Positions 24,006 to 32,374 of a stretch of 33,825 nucleotides of DNA are shown piece after piece. The notes below the pieces were generated by a model. That model worked only from the letters and a program-made list of their open reading frames with translations, was not told the DNA's origin and ran no database searches. Made by a program: the position numbers and the translations under genes. Every line of letters begins with the position of its first letter. Positions within the stretch are counted from its first letter, which is position 1. Location of the stretch: the IMG/VR virus record IMGVR_UViG_3300046011_008061, positions 1-33,825 of that record. One strand, 5' to 3'. This DNA is from a virus.

Positions 24006-25094
24006 CTAAACAGACTTCTTTTTAATTTGTGTTGTATATTGGTCGTTTACAAATCCCCAATTCACAACTTTCCAAAAGTTTTTAATATATTCGTCTCGTT
24101 TATTTTTATATTTTAAGTAGTATGCATGTTCCCATAAATCTAACCCTAATAGAGGATAACCATTTTCTTTTTCAGTATTCATTAAAGGATTATCTTGATT
24201 AGATGTTGTAACAATTTTTAATCTATTATTTTTTGTTAAAATTAACCAAGCCCAACCTGAACCAAATTTAGTTTTAGCCTCTTCACTAAATTGTTCTTTA
24301 AATTTTTCAAATGAACCAAAATCTTTTTTTATTTTAGAAAGTATTGGGTCGGATATTTCTTGTTTTTTCGGAGATAACATTTTCCAAAACAAAGCGTGAT
24401 TAAAGGCACCACCACCATTGTTTTTAACAACCTTATTAAATTTTGAAATCTTTTCTATAATTTCCTCAAGGTCTAAATCTTTTCCTTTAATTTTTTCTAA
24501 CTCGACATTGAGTTTTTCAACATAACCTTTGTAATGTTTGTTGTAGTGAGTATTCATTGTTTCACTATCAATAAATTTTTCTAAGGAATTATATTCATAT
24601 GGAAGTTTATCAACACTTACTTTTTTTATTTCGTTAATTAATAATTCTTTCTTTGATGACTCAACCTCTAATAACGTTTCAATTTTTTCAATTTGTTCTG
24701 AAAAAGATTTGTATATAACTTTTTCCATTTCCTTATTATTTTTTTCAAACTTTTTAATTTCTTGGGATGCCTGTGAACTAGCATCATCCTCGTTTTTTCC
24801 ACCAATATCTTTTCCTTTTTTTCTTTTCAAAATTGTTCTTTGATATTCATGCGACCATTCGTGAGCTAATGTTCTTAATACATCACGATTTAATCTGTCT
24901 TTTACTAAAATTTTAAGTTTGTTTTTATCGGTTCTTGAACCTGTAGTCATCGTACCTGTTCTTTTATTTTGAAATAGAATATCAATATCATCCTTTAACG
25001 GATAATTTTTTTTAAGTTGTGAAATAAAATTGTTAATTAAAACTTTATCACTTTTACTAGGTTCAACTCCAATATATTCAATATTTACGTCCAT
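24006..25094 (-). CDS. Metallopeptidase-like domain fused to Fe/Mn superoxide dismutase domain
   Basis: The 362-residue protein has two parts. Residues 1-95 include LAHEWSHEYQ (76-85), a zinc-peptidase-type HExxH (H78, E79, H82). A charged, Lys/Glu-rich helical linker (96-160) follows. Residues 163-360 are a complete Fe/Mn superoxide dismutase: LPYEYNSLEKFID, THYNKHYKGY (H183, Y191), NGGGAFNHALFW (H233), GSGWAWL, NQDNPLM (Q300) and GLDLWEHAYY (D319, H323). All four metal ligands are present. Gly-rich 227-229 and Gln300 favour the manganese subgroup. SOD converts superoxide to oxygen and peroxide. The domain pairing is unusual. A late-type motif directly precedes the start, so it may be a virion or late protein. 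Confidence 0.9.
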   Translation of the reverse strand: MDVNIEYIGVEPSKSDKVLINNFISQLKKNYPLKDDIDILFQNKRTGTMTTGSRTDKNKLKILVKDRLNRDVLRTLAHEWSHEYQRTILKRKKGKDIGGKNEDDASSQASQEIKKFEKNNKEMEKVIYKSFSEQIEKIETLLEVESSKKELLINEIKKVSVDKLPYEYNSLEKFIDSETMNTHYNKHYKGYVEKLNVELEKIKGKDLDLEEIIEKISKFNKVVKNNGGGAFNHALFWKMLSPKKQEISDPILSKIKKDFGSFEKFKEQFSEEAKTKFGSGWAWLILTKNNRLKIVTTSNQDNPLMNTEKENGYPLLGLDLWEHAYYLKYKNKRDEYIKNFWKVVNWGFVNDQYTTQIKKKSV

Positions 25095-25098
25095 GATA

Positions 25099-25106
25099 TA
25101 TAAATA
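25099..25106 (-). promoter_or_regulatory. TATTTATA motif within a short palindrome
   Basis: ATGATAT (25093-25099) and ATATCAT (25104-25110) form seven-base arms around ATAA. On the minus strand the core reads TATTTATA, 4 bases before the SOD-fusion start codon at 25094. The whole sits in the 12-base gap after the helicase stop. Transcription from here would give a nearly leaderless message. Confidence 0.4.
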
Positions 25107-26870
25107 TCATCGGTTTCTAGAAATCATATTTAACATTTCTTCTATTATTGATGCCTCGTCAAATGTATCATCACCCATCACCGTTGATATGATTTTTTTC
25201 TTTCTATTTAAGATGTCGTAAATTGCACCTTCGATACTATTTTCAAATAGGGGGTAATACACTGATGTTGAATTTTTTTGTCCTATACGATGTGACCTGT
25301 CTTCTGCTTGTGAATGTTCTGCAGGTACAAAAGACAAATCATTCATGATTACAGCCTCTGCTGAGGTTAAAGTAATCCCAACACCTGCAGCTTTCAAGTT
25401 TCCAACAAATACTTTGATTTTATCGTTTGTTTGAAATTCATCGACCGCATTTTGTCTGTGGAACTTAGAACAACTACCATCTAAATAAACCGCAGATTTA
25501 CCAAAGTGGTTATAGATTTGATTTAGTGTGTCGGTAAAGTTTGTAAATATAATAACCTTTTTACCTTGTTCTATAATGTTTTCGGCTAACTCGATTGTGT
25601 TATTAATTTTTTCTTGAGCAATAACTTTTCTAACTTTCATCAATTTTGAAAACTGAATTGTAAGTGAAGAAGACTCTTCAGGGTTCTGGTCATACCAATT
25701 AAAATACTCACCCATTAATTCTTCGTAATCTTTAGATTTGAGTCTTAAATAAACAGGTGTGATAATTTTTTCAGGTAAATCTAAAACGTCTTCTTTTAAT
25801 CTTCTTAGAATGTGTGTTGAGGTTCTTTCTCTTAATTCTTCAAGATTAGATGCGCCTGTAACGTTCCACACTTTTCTTTTCCCAACACTAAATTGAAATC
25901 CATTACAATATCTTTTAGCATAAGCCATCCAATTCATAGCAACTGGACTATCAACAAGATTTAATAAATTGTAATAATTCATAGGTCGCGATGTCATAGG
26001 TGTTCCTGATAACAACCAAACTCTATTTGATTTACTTGCGATGTCGTTAGCAATTTTTGTTCTTTGTGCTTGGGGGTTAGAAATCATATGTGCTTCATCC
26101 ATGATTACTAAATCAAAATTAATTTTCATAATTTCTGATTTTTCTTTGTCCTTTGTATCATGGAAATTTTTTAAGATGTCATAATTTACAATAACAAAAT
26201 CATGTTCATCTGAAAATTTTTTACCTTCTGCAATATATACGGTCCTATCTGAATAATTTGCAATCTCTCTTTGCCAGTTTATTTTCAAAGATGCTGGACA
26301 CACAATCAAAACTTTTTTAGCTCCCGTCTCTAAAGCTGCTATGATTGTTGAGGTAGTTTTACCAAGACCCATGTCATCAGCCAAAATAAACTTTTTATTT
26401 CTTACAAGTTTTTCGATAGCCTCTTTTTGGTGTTCCATAGGTGGTCTATGGGTGTATTTACCATAATCTATAGAAATGTTTTTAACTTCATTATCTTTTA
26501 GTAATGCGGACTTTGGCATCCAAAAGTCGTGTAGAGTTTCTCCTGAAAATATTTTACCCCAAATATGATAAGCTTTATCTTTTTCAACCAACAACTTCTC
26601 GACATAAATTTCTGAAGGTTCTTTGGTATACATCTTATCTTCCATTAGTTTTTTACCAAAATAAGAGTCTAACTTTACCCATTTTTTTGCAACTTTTGGT
26701 TGTAGGGTATGATAATTATTGATGTAATCGGCCTGAGGTCTCGTAGGAACAAAAGACTTACTATTTTGTTTTTTGTGTTTTAAGTTAAGGATATAGTTAT
26801 TTGACCCTTCATAATCGTCTAATATTAAAAGGGCTTTTGATTCGGGTGTTTTAGGCACAAAATCTTCCAT
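25107..26870 (-). CDS. SNF2/HARP-like DNA helicase (SF2)
   Basis: From the ATG at 26870 the protein has 587 residues. An open frame continues upstream to 27140, but those 90 residues are hydrophobic, lack family resemblance and overlap the divergent gene, so they are excluded. Helicase motifs are DDMGLGKT (165-172, Walker A), MDEAH (257-261), LSGTPM (287-292) and GNLKAAGVGITLT. The C-terminal AEDRSHRIGQ is the arginine-finger motif VI typical of SNF2 proteins. The closest look is SMARCAL1/HARP-type annealing helicases, a group often found in phages in place of, or beside, T4 UvsW. It would remodel forks or recombination intermediates. Confidence 0.92.
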   Translation of the reverse strand: MEDFVPKTPESKALLILDDYEGSNNYILNLKHKKQNSKSFVPTRPQADYINNYHTLQPKVAKKWVKLDSYFGKKLMEDKMYTKEPSEIYVEKLLVEKDKAYHIWGKIFSGETLHDFWMPKSALLKDNEVKNISIDYGKYTHRPPMEHQKEAIEKLVRNKKFILADDMGLGKTTSTIIAALETGAKKVLIVCPASLKINWQREIANYSDRTVYIAEGKKFSDEHDFVIVNYDILKNFHDTKDKEKSEIMKINFDLVIMDEAHMISNPQAQRTKIANDIASKSNRVWLLSGTPMTSRPMNYYNLLNLVDSPVAMNWMAYAKRYCNGFQFSVGKRKVWNVTGASNLEELRERTSTHILRRLKEDVLDLPEKIITPVYLRLKSKDYEELMGEYFNWYDQNPEESSSLTIQFSKLMKVRKVIAQEKINNTIELAENIIEQGKKVIIFTNFTDTLNQIYNHFGKSAVYLDGSCSKFHRQNAVDEFQTNDKIKVFVGNLKAAGVGITLTSAEAVIMNDLSFVPAEHSQAEDRSHRIGQKNSTSVYYPLFENSIEGAIYDILNRKKKIISTVMGDDTFDEASIIEEMLNMISRNR

Positions 26871-26914
26871 GATATAATAAAATATAATAAACATCCATAA
26901 AAAATCAATTAAAG

Positions 26915-26922
26915 TATTTATA
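26915..26922 (+). promoter_or_regulatory. TATTTATA motif next to a start codon
   Basis: AAAGTATTTATAGGT directly precedes the ATG at 26926, leaving only 3 bases between motif and start. On the opposite strand the same bases read TATAAATA, the T4 late-promoter core, about 45 bases before the helicase start at 26870. It may therefore serve either gene. Confidence 0.4.
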
Positions 26923-26925
26923 GGT

Positions 26926-27441
26926 ATGGCAGATAATAGAGTTCCGATAACCAGACTAAATAAGTTTTTTTCTGAAGAAGACTTTAACTTAGATATTTCT
27001 ATGGGTGATGAATGGTTAGGTGGGGATATGAATTTTACCCTTGTTTTATACCGTATTGATAGACAAAGAACTATTAGTGATGATGTGTACGGTGAGACCT
27101 TAGAAGATGGAATACAGTTTTTACCTCCCGTTGAATTCAAGGGATATGTACAAATTGAAGCTCCTTCTAATGTTGATTATGGTTCCGCTAAATTATCACA
27201 AACAGAACCAGGTAATTTGAAAGTTGGCGTTTATCAAAAACAATTAGAGGAATTAGGTATTGATATAAACTATGGTGATTATATTGGGTATTACGAAGAC
27301 GAAACAAGAGTTAGATATTATAGTGTTGTAGATGACGGTCGTGTATTTTCTGATAACAAACATACATACGGTGGTTACAAGGCTTTCTACCGTTCTGTTA
27401 TTGCGGCACCAGTAACCGATAACGAATTTAGAGGAATATAA
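26926..27441 (+). CDS. Neck/head-closure-like phage protein
   Basis: The 171-residue protein starts with a basic N-terminus and continues with strands and turns: YGETLEDGIQFLPP, VEFKGYVQIEAP, and YGDYIGYYEDETRVRYYSVVDDG (about 124-146). The Y-G-D-Y-I-G-Y element and the YGE-PP pattern are typical of phage head-closure and neck proteins of the gp14 kind in marine T4-like phages. The assignment is only by pattern. It lies 1 base before the next structural gene and forms a unit with it, upstream of the tail sheath gene. That position supports a role in joining head and tail. Confidence 0.55.
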   Translation: MADNRVPITRLNKFFSEEDFNLDISMGDEWLGGDMNFTLVLYRIDRQRTISDDVYGETLEDGIQFLPPVEFKGYVQIEAPSNVDYGSAKLSQTEPGNLKVGVYQKQLEELGIDINYGDYIGYYEDETRVRYYSVVDDGRVFSDNKHTYGGYKAFYRSVIAAPVTDNEFRGI

Positions 27442-27442
27442 A

Positions 27443-28672
27443 ATGGCATTACCAAGTAAAGTAAAAAAACATTTACCACTAACACCTGAAAAAGTTGGTC
27501 AAGAAAGAAGACAACAAATGTTAGATGATATTATTGATTATGGTACTTTTCTACCTAAAGGTGTTTTACATGCCGATTTAGATTTGGGTATCTTAGATTT
27601 TGTAAAAGAAGATTTGAAATTAGTCGTTGGTGAAAAGTTAGTACCGACAGTTGATAAAATCATAACTAATCAAAACTGGTCACAATTTACTGAAACATGG
27701 AACTTCCAAGATTTAGATAAAAACATTTCATTACCATTTATTGCGACAGTAAGAACTCCTGAAGTTAAATACGGAACATTTCAAGGAGGAGCTGCGAATA
27801 TACCAAACAGAAGACAATTCTTTTACTATACTGTACCAACATGGGACGGACAACGAAAAGGTGCGGATGTTTACACAATACCCCAACCAATTCCTGTTGA
27901 TATTACATATAATATTAAATTGTTTTGTAACAGGATGCGTGAACTTAATGAGTTTAACAAAATTATTATGCAAAAGTTCACGTCAAAACAAGCGTACACT
28001 CAAATTAAAGGTCACTACATGCCAATAATAATGGAGACGGTATCAGATGAATCGGCTAAAGATTTACAAAAAAGAAAATATTATATTGCAAGTTATACGT
28101 TAATACTAAAAGGTCTTTTAATTGATGAAGCAGAATTCAAAGTTTCCCCCGCGATATCAAGACAAGTATCTTTATTTGAAACTGATGAAAGAGTAAAAAC
28201 AAGAAAGACCAAAATAGAACCACCAAGACCTAACAACTTTGATTTAGATTTGTTATTTGTAAGTGGTAATACACAATTATCTGAAGTTTTTAGGTATTCG
28301 GTAGATTTAAAAGTTACTGAAATAGAAAATTTAATTAGTTGTTATAATGCAACTTATACAGCAAAAACAAATACAAACTTATCTTATACTAATTGTTCTG
28401 GGAATATAGTAACTTCTGCACTTACAAGTGGTAATACGAGTACAATATGTGTTAAAGGTGGAACTCTACCATCATTTTCAAACATAACAGGAGCAACCTA
28501 CAACACCACTACGTCTTGTGCTTCCGGCTATTCAGTATTTATTAATAATAATTACGTTGGGGATGATTTAGAAACCATACAAATAAATGATGGTGATACT
28601 TTATCTATTACCGTCTACAAAGATGACAATACAAAACAATCGGTTATTAAAACGGTAGCATACTTAGTGTAA
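27443..28672 (+). CDS. Tail completion/sheath-stabiliser-like protein (gp15-type candidate)
   Basis: The 409-residue protein has a core (about 60-285) with an LPFIATVRTPEV start, a QFFYYTVP strand, YTIPQPIPVDITYNIKLFCNRMRELNEFNKIIMQKF, and a terminal ILKGLLIDEAEFKVSPA. This is the pattern of phage tail-terminator/T4 gp15 proteins that cap the tube and sheath. T4 gp15 has about 270 residues. The extra 120 residues (about 285-409) are Thr/Ser/Asn-rich with five Cys (YTNCSGN, STICVKG, TTTSCASG), ending in an Ig-like strand pattern. The gene lies between the neck-like gene and the sheath, matching a T4-like tail order. The gp15 label is tentative. Confidence 0.58.
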   Translation: MALPSKVKKHLPLTPEKVGQERRQQMLDDIIDYGTFLPKGVLHADLDLGILDFVKEDLKLVVGEKLVPTVDKIITNQNWSQFTETWNFQDLDKNISLPFIATVRTPEVKYGTFQGGAANIPNRRQFFYYTVPTWDGQRKGADVYTIPQPIPVDITYNIKLFCNRMRELNEFNKIIMQKFTSKQAYTQIKGHYMPIIMETVSDESAKDLQKRKYYIASYTLILKGLLIDEAEFKVSPAISRQVSLFETDERVKTRKTKIEPPRPNNFDLDLLFVSGNTQLSEVFRYSVDLKVTEIENLISCYNATYTAKTNTNLSYTNCSGNIVTSALTSGNTSTICVKGGTLPSFSNITGATYNTTTSCASGYSVFINNNYVGDDLETIQINDGDTLSITVYKDDNTKQSVIKTVAYLV

Positions 28673-28834
28673 TTACTCTCCGTATATATCTTTAACCTCT
28701 TTACAATTATCGGTAATTAGTTTTTCTAAAAACTTATACATCTTCAAACCATTTTTATCACAATACTCCTTTAAGATAGTATGTACTTCAGGTTTTATTT
28801 TTAAGTTTTTTATTTTTTTTTCTTGGTTTTTCAT
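28673..28834 (-). CDS. Small (53-residue) basic protein with ribbon-helix-helix-like features
   Basis: The minus-strand frame opens with ATG at 28834 and ends in TAA abutting the stop of the gp15-like gene. The protein begins MKNQEKKIKNLKIKPEVH, then has a helix HTILKEYCDKNGLKMYKFLEKLITDNC. The short strand (LKIKPEVH) followed by two helices with a Gly turn resembles ribbon-helix-helix or RepA-like regulators. A TATTTATC motif lies 37 bases upstream. No other gene is possible in this gap. It may be a small DNA-binding regulator; this is inferred from shape only. Confidence 0.6.
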   Translation of the reverse strand: MKNQEKKIKNLKIKPEVHTILKEYCDKNGLKMYKFLEKLITDNCKEVKDIYGE

Positions 28835-28871
28835 AATGGTAGAAAAAAGGCAGAATTTATTCTTACTCTTT

Positions 28872-28879
28872 GATAAATA
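28872..28879 (-). promoter_or_regulatory. TATTTATC promoter-like motif for the small minus-strand gene
   Basis: On the minus strand TATAATATTTATC is present 37 bases before the ATG at 28834. It stands in the 124-base gap between this small gene and the divergent sheath gene, whose own TATTTATA lies at 28916-28923. The gap therefore mirrors the other divergent gap at 16765-16815. Confidence 0.35.
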
Positions 28880-28915
28880 TTATACTAGGGTAAAGTTTTT
28901 TGTTATTTGGTGATG

Positions 28916-28923
28916 TATTTATA
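28916..28923 (+). promoter_or_regulatory. TATTTATA late-promoter-like motif before the sheath gene
   Basis: GTATTTATATATAAAA lies 35 bases before the sheath start at 28959, followed by an A/T-rich leader without a Shine-Dalgarno sequence. Sheath proteins are late genes, so this supports a late-promoter reading of the motif. Confidence 0.5.
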
Positions 28924-28958
28924 TATAAAAAATAAATTCTAAAAACATTTTTATTAAC

Positions 28959-31900
28959 ATGGCATCATCTAATAAGGTTTTTGTTTCTCCGGGTGTGTAT
29001 ACATCAGAAAGAGACTTAACATTTGTTGCACAAAGTGTTGGTGTAACTACATTAGGAGTGGTTGGTGAAACTCTTCAGGGACCAGCTTTCGAACCTATTT
29101 TCATCACAAACTTTGACGAATTCCAAACATATTTCGGAGGTACTAGCCCTGAAAAATTTGTAAACACACAAATACCAAAATATGAATTGGCTTACATTGC
29201 AAAATCATACCTATCACAATCTAATCAACTTTTTGTTACAAGAGTACTTGGTCTTTCAGGTTACGACGCTGGACCATCTTGGTCTATTGTAACAATTGGT
29301 AATGTAAATTCAGCAACAATTACGGCTACGGGTATAACTACGGCAGTTGGTGTAACATTTACAGGTAGTACAGGTGGCACCGTAACATTAACATCGGTAC
29401 CTGCTTCGTTAAATGCAAGCGGTAATTTCTACACACCATACACTGAATTTAACGGTGGAACATCTACAATTGGTGGTGATTTACAAACATACATTTCTAA
29501 TCAAATTTCACTTTACTCAACAAGTGCATCGACTTCAGGTTCAAGTGCAATATTTTGGGGTACGGTAAGTGCATCTACATTTAACAGTACAACAGGTGTA
29601 ACACTTAATGGTACAGGTTCAATTTCAGCATGGACTGAAAATTTTGGTGTGGGTGTATTGACAGGTGCGACCGCAGCTTCACTAAGCGCTCAAACAACTA
29701 ACGACCCTTGGTATTACGCTTTATTTAATTACCAACCAGGTACAATTAATTCTTACTATGGTCAAGGTATGGGAGCGGCACTTTCAGGTATTTCAACAAC
29801 ACCTACTTCAGGTGTGTTCTCAGGTACTGTTGCATTCTATACAACAACATACTCGGCATTACCATACACAACATATGATGATATGGTAGTTGCAACATTA
29901 AGGTCAAGAGGTATATCTACATATACATCAACAAATGCGGGACCTTTCTATGAAGTTTCAGGTACATCTGATGTTAAGATGATATGTACAGGTTCTTATT
30001 CAGCGGTAACTGAAGACCCTTACGCAATATTCCAAATCTCAGGTAAAACTTACGATAATGATAATTTCACATTTGAAACTTCAATGTTAAGTACCGATAA
30101 AAATTATTTGAGAAATGTATTTGGAGCATCTAACTTTGGTAAATCAAGAACTGAAGTACCTTTATTTGTTGAAGAAACATATCCAGCATTACTTCAAACA
30201 GGATATAGAGCAGGACAAATTAGAGGTTTATATTGTAATTTGGTAAGTCTACCAGGAGCAAGGTCAGGTAATTCAGATAGTCTTGGATTCTATTTAGAAC
30301 AATACCAAACACCTGAAACACCATTTGTTGTTTCTGAACTAAGAGGTAATAAAGTTTTCAAATTATTTAAGTTTGTTCTAATCTCTGACGGTAACTCAGC
30401 TAATACATACGTTAAGTTGTCTATTGGTAATATTTCATTCAACAATGGAACATTCGATGTATTTGTAAGAGACTTCTTTGATAACGACCAAAACGTAAGA
30501 GTACTTGAAAGTTTCACAAACTGTTCATTAGACCCAACCCAAAACAACTACATAGCAAACAAAATCGGTACATCTAATGGTGAATACCAAGTTAAGTCTA
30601 AGTATGTTATGTTGGAGATGAGTGATGAAGCACCAACAAACGCACTACCTTGTGGATTCGAGGGTTACATCTCAAGAGAATATGCAAATGCAACTCCTCC
30701 ATTTGTACCTTATAAAACAAAATACTACACAGCGGGAGAAACAATTTACAACCCACCTTTCGGCTCAACTAATGGTGGAGATAATCCTGTAATCTCAAGT
30801 GGTGAAAACCCAAGAAGAGCTTACTTAGGTATTTCTAATATTACAGGTTTTGACTACGATTTCTTCCAATATAAAGGAAAACAACTTCCAGCAAGTTTAG
30901 CAACAGACACAACAGGTGCGGCTTGGGGTTATTTAACTAAAGGTTTCCACATGGATAGTGGAGCAACAGTTGTTACTATAACAAACGCTTATGCCACATC
31001 AGGTCAATCGGCATTTGAAGTAGGTGTTGGTTCATTTAATTCAGAACCAACTGATACAAATAACCCATACTACAGATTGAATACTCGTAAGTTTACATTA
31101 TTAGCTTACGGTGGTTTTGATGGTTGGGATATCTATAGAGAATATAGAACGAATAGTGACTCATATGCTTTAGGTCAAACAGCATTCAAATATGGTGCTG
31201 CAAGTTCGGTAACATATCCTACAGCATCAGGATGGGGAGCATTTAAAGCAATTTCAGGACCTAACCAAGAAAGTTGGGCTAATACTGACTACTACGCATA
31301 CAAATGGGGTCAAACAACATTTGCTAACCCCGAATCAACAAACATCAATGTGTTCGCTACACCAGGTATTGATTATGTAAATAACTCAAACTTAGTGGAA
31401 GATGCAATTGATATGATTGAAACAGATAGAGCAGATTCAATCTACATTACTACAACACCTGACTTCAATATGTTCTTACCAACTTATCAAGACATTACTG
31501 AAGGATTAATTTACCCACAAGAGGCGGTAGATAATTTAGAGGGTACTGGTATTGATTCAAACTATACCGCAACTTACTACCCTTGGATTTTAACAAGAGA
31601 TACGGTTAATAATACTCAAATCTATATTCCTGCAACTTCTGAGGTTGTAAGAAACTTAGCTTTGACTGATAACATCGCATTCCCTTGGTTCGCTTCAGCG
31701 GGTTACACAAGAGGTTTAGTAAATGCTATTAGAGCAAGACGTAAGTTAACACAAGACGATAGAGATACTTTATATAAAGGTAGAATCAACCCAATTGCAA
31801 CTTTCTCTGATGTAGGTACGGTAATTTGGGGTAACAAAACTCTTCAAATCAGAGAATCTGCACTTGACAGAATCAACGTAAGAAGATTGTTACTACAAGC

Positions 31901-32177
31901 TCGTAAATTGATTTCAGCGGTGGCTGTAAGATTATTGTTCGAACAAAATGATAACAAAGTAAGACAAGATTTCTTGGATTCAGTTAACCCAATCTTAGAC
32001 CAAATTAGAAGAGATAGAGGTTTGATTGACTTTAGAGTTCAAGTATCTAACACACCTGAAGATTTAGATTCAAATACATTAACAGGTAAAATCTTCTTGA
32101 AACCGACAAGAGCGTTAGAATACATCGACATCGAGTTTGTCATTACACCAACAGGAGCGTCTTTTGACAATATCTAA
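28959..32177 (+). CDS. Contractile tail sheath protein (T4 gp18-like)
   Basis: The 1072-residue protein forms the contractile sheath around the tail tube. The N-terminus SPGVYTSERDLTF (10-22), GVVGETLQGPAFEP (33-46) and YLSQSNQLFVTRVLG are the conserved sheath opening. The C-terminal 140 residues (LQIRESALDRINVRRLLLQARKLI, then FEQND and FRVQVSNTPEDLDSNTLTGKIFL) match the conserved inner domain that links neighbouring subunits. T4 gp18 has 659 residues. The excess comes from inserted regions, chiefly a Ser/Thr/Gly-rich beta stretch between about 105 and 345. The motif at 28916-28923 precedes it, and a strong GNRA-loop hairpin follows its stop. Confidence 0.95.
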   Translation: MASSNKVFVSPGVYTSERDLTFVAQSVGVTTLGVVGETLQGPAFEPIFITNFDEFQTYFGGTSPEKFVNTQIPKYELAYIAKSYLSQSNQLFVTRVLGLSGYDAGPSWSIVTIGNVNSATITATGITTAVGVTFTGSTGGTVTLTSVPASLNASGNFYTPYTEFNGGTSTIGGDLQTYISNQISLYSTSASTSGSSAIFWGTVSASTFNSTTGVTLNGTGSISAWTENFGVGVLTGATAASLSAQTTNDPWYYALFNYQPGTINSYYGQGMGAALSGISTTPTSGVFSGTVAFYTTTYSALPYTTYDDMVVATLRSRGISTYTSTNAGPFYEVSGTSDVKMICTGSYSAVTEDPYAIFQISGKTYDNDNFTFETSMLSTDKNYLRNVFGASNFGKSRTEVPLFVEETYPALLQTGYRAGQIRGLYCNLVSLPGARSGNSDSLGFYLEQYQTPETPFVVSELRGNKVFKLFKFVLISDGNSANTYVKLSIGNISFNNGTFDVFVRDFFDNDQNVRVLESFTNCSLDPTQNNYIANKIGTSNGEYQVKSKYVMLEMSDEAPTNALPCGFEGYISREYANATPPFVPYKTKYYTAGETIYNPPFGSTNGGDNPVISSGENPRRAYLGISNITGFDYDFFQYKGKQLPASLATDTTGAAWGYLTKGFHMDSGATVVTITNAYATSGQSAFEVGVGSFNSEPTDTNNPYYRLNTRKFTLLAYGGFDGWDIYREYRTNSDSYALGQTAFKYGAASSVTYPTASGWGAFKAISGPNQESWANTDYYAYKWGQTTFANPESTNINVFATPGIDYVNNSNLVEDAIDMIETDRADSIYITTTPDFNMFLPTYQDITEGLIYPQEAVDNLEGTGIDSNYTATYYPWILTRDTVNNTQIYIPATSEVVRNLALTDNIAFPWFASAGYTRGLVNAIRARRKLTQDDRDTLYKGRINPIATFSDVGTVIWGNKTLQIRESALDRINVRRLLLQARKLISAVAVRLLFEQNDNKVRQDFLDSVNPILDQIRRDRGLIDFRVQVSNTPEDLDSNTLTGKIFLKPTRALEYIDIEFVITPTGASFDNI

Positions 32178-32191
32178 AAAAATAAAATAAG

Positions 32192-32213
32192 TGGGGGGTA
32201 GAAATATCCCCCA
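32192..32213 (+). terminator. Strong hairpin with GAAA tetraloop after the sheath gene
   Basis: TGGGGGGTA (32192-32200) and TATCCCCCA (32205-32213) pair over nine positions (one G-T) around a GAAA loop. The hairpin starts 15 bases after the sheath stop. The following sequence is T/A-rich but lacks a continuous T run, so it may be a weak terminator or a 3'-end stabiliser for the abundant sheath message. Confidence 0.7.
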
Positions 32214-32236
32214 TAAATTATTTAACACATAACACT

Positions 32237-32374
32237 ATGAAAATAGAAAAAAAATTAATCAAAGAATCTTTAGGTTATAATACTAAAGGAAAACAAACTT
32301 TCGCAGATAAGAAACAAAATATCATTATCACCGAAGCACAATTAGAAAAACTTTTAGAAAAACTTAAAAAATAA
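32237..32374 (+). CDS. Small (45-residue) basic protein with capsid-targeting-like start
   Basis: The frame opens at ATG 32237 and ends with TAA whose final A begins the next ATG (TAATG), so the two genes are translationally coupled. The protein starts MKIEKKLIKESLGYN and ends with an amphipathic IIITEAQLEKLLEKLKK helix. The N-terminal I-K-E/S at residues 8-11 resembles the prohead cleavage consensus (Leu/Ile-x-Glu). The function is unknown. The protein could be a small internal head protein or an assembly factor. Confidence 0.6.
   Translation: MKIEKKLIKESLGYNTKGKQTFADKKQNIIITEAQLEKLLEKLKK

Noticed and set aside
26871-27140. N-terminal extension of the helicase frame to an ATG at 27140
   Set aside because: The 90 extra residues overlap the divergent plus-strand structural gene, are hydrophobic and atypical, and the family-like protein begins at the ATG at 26870.
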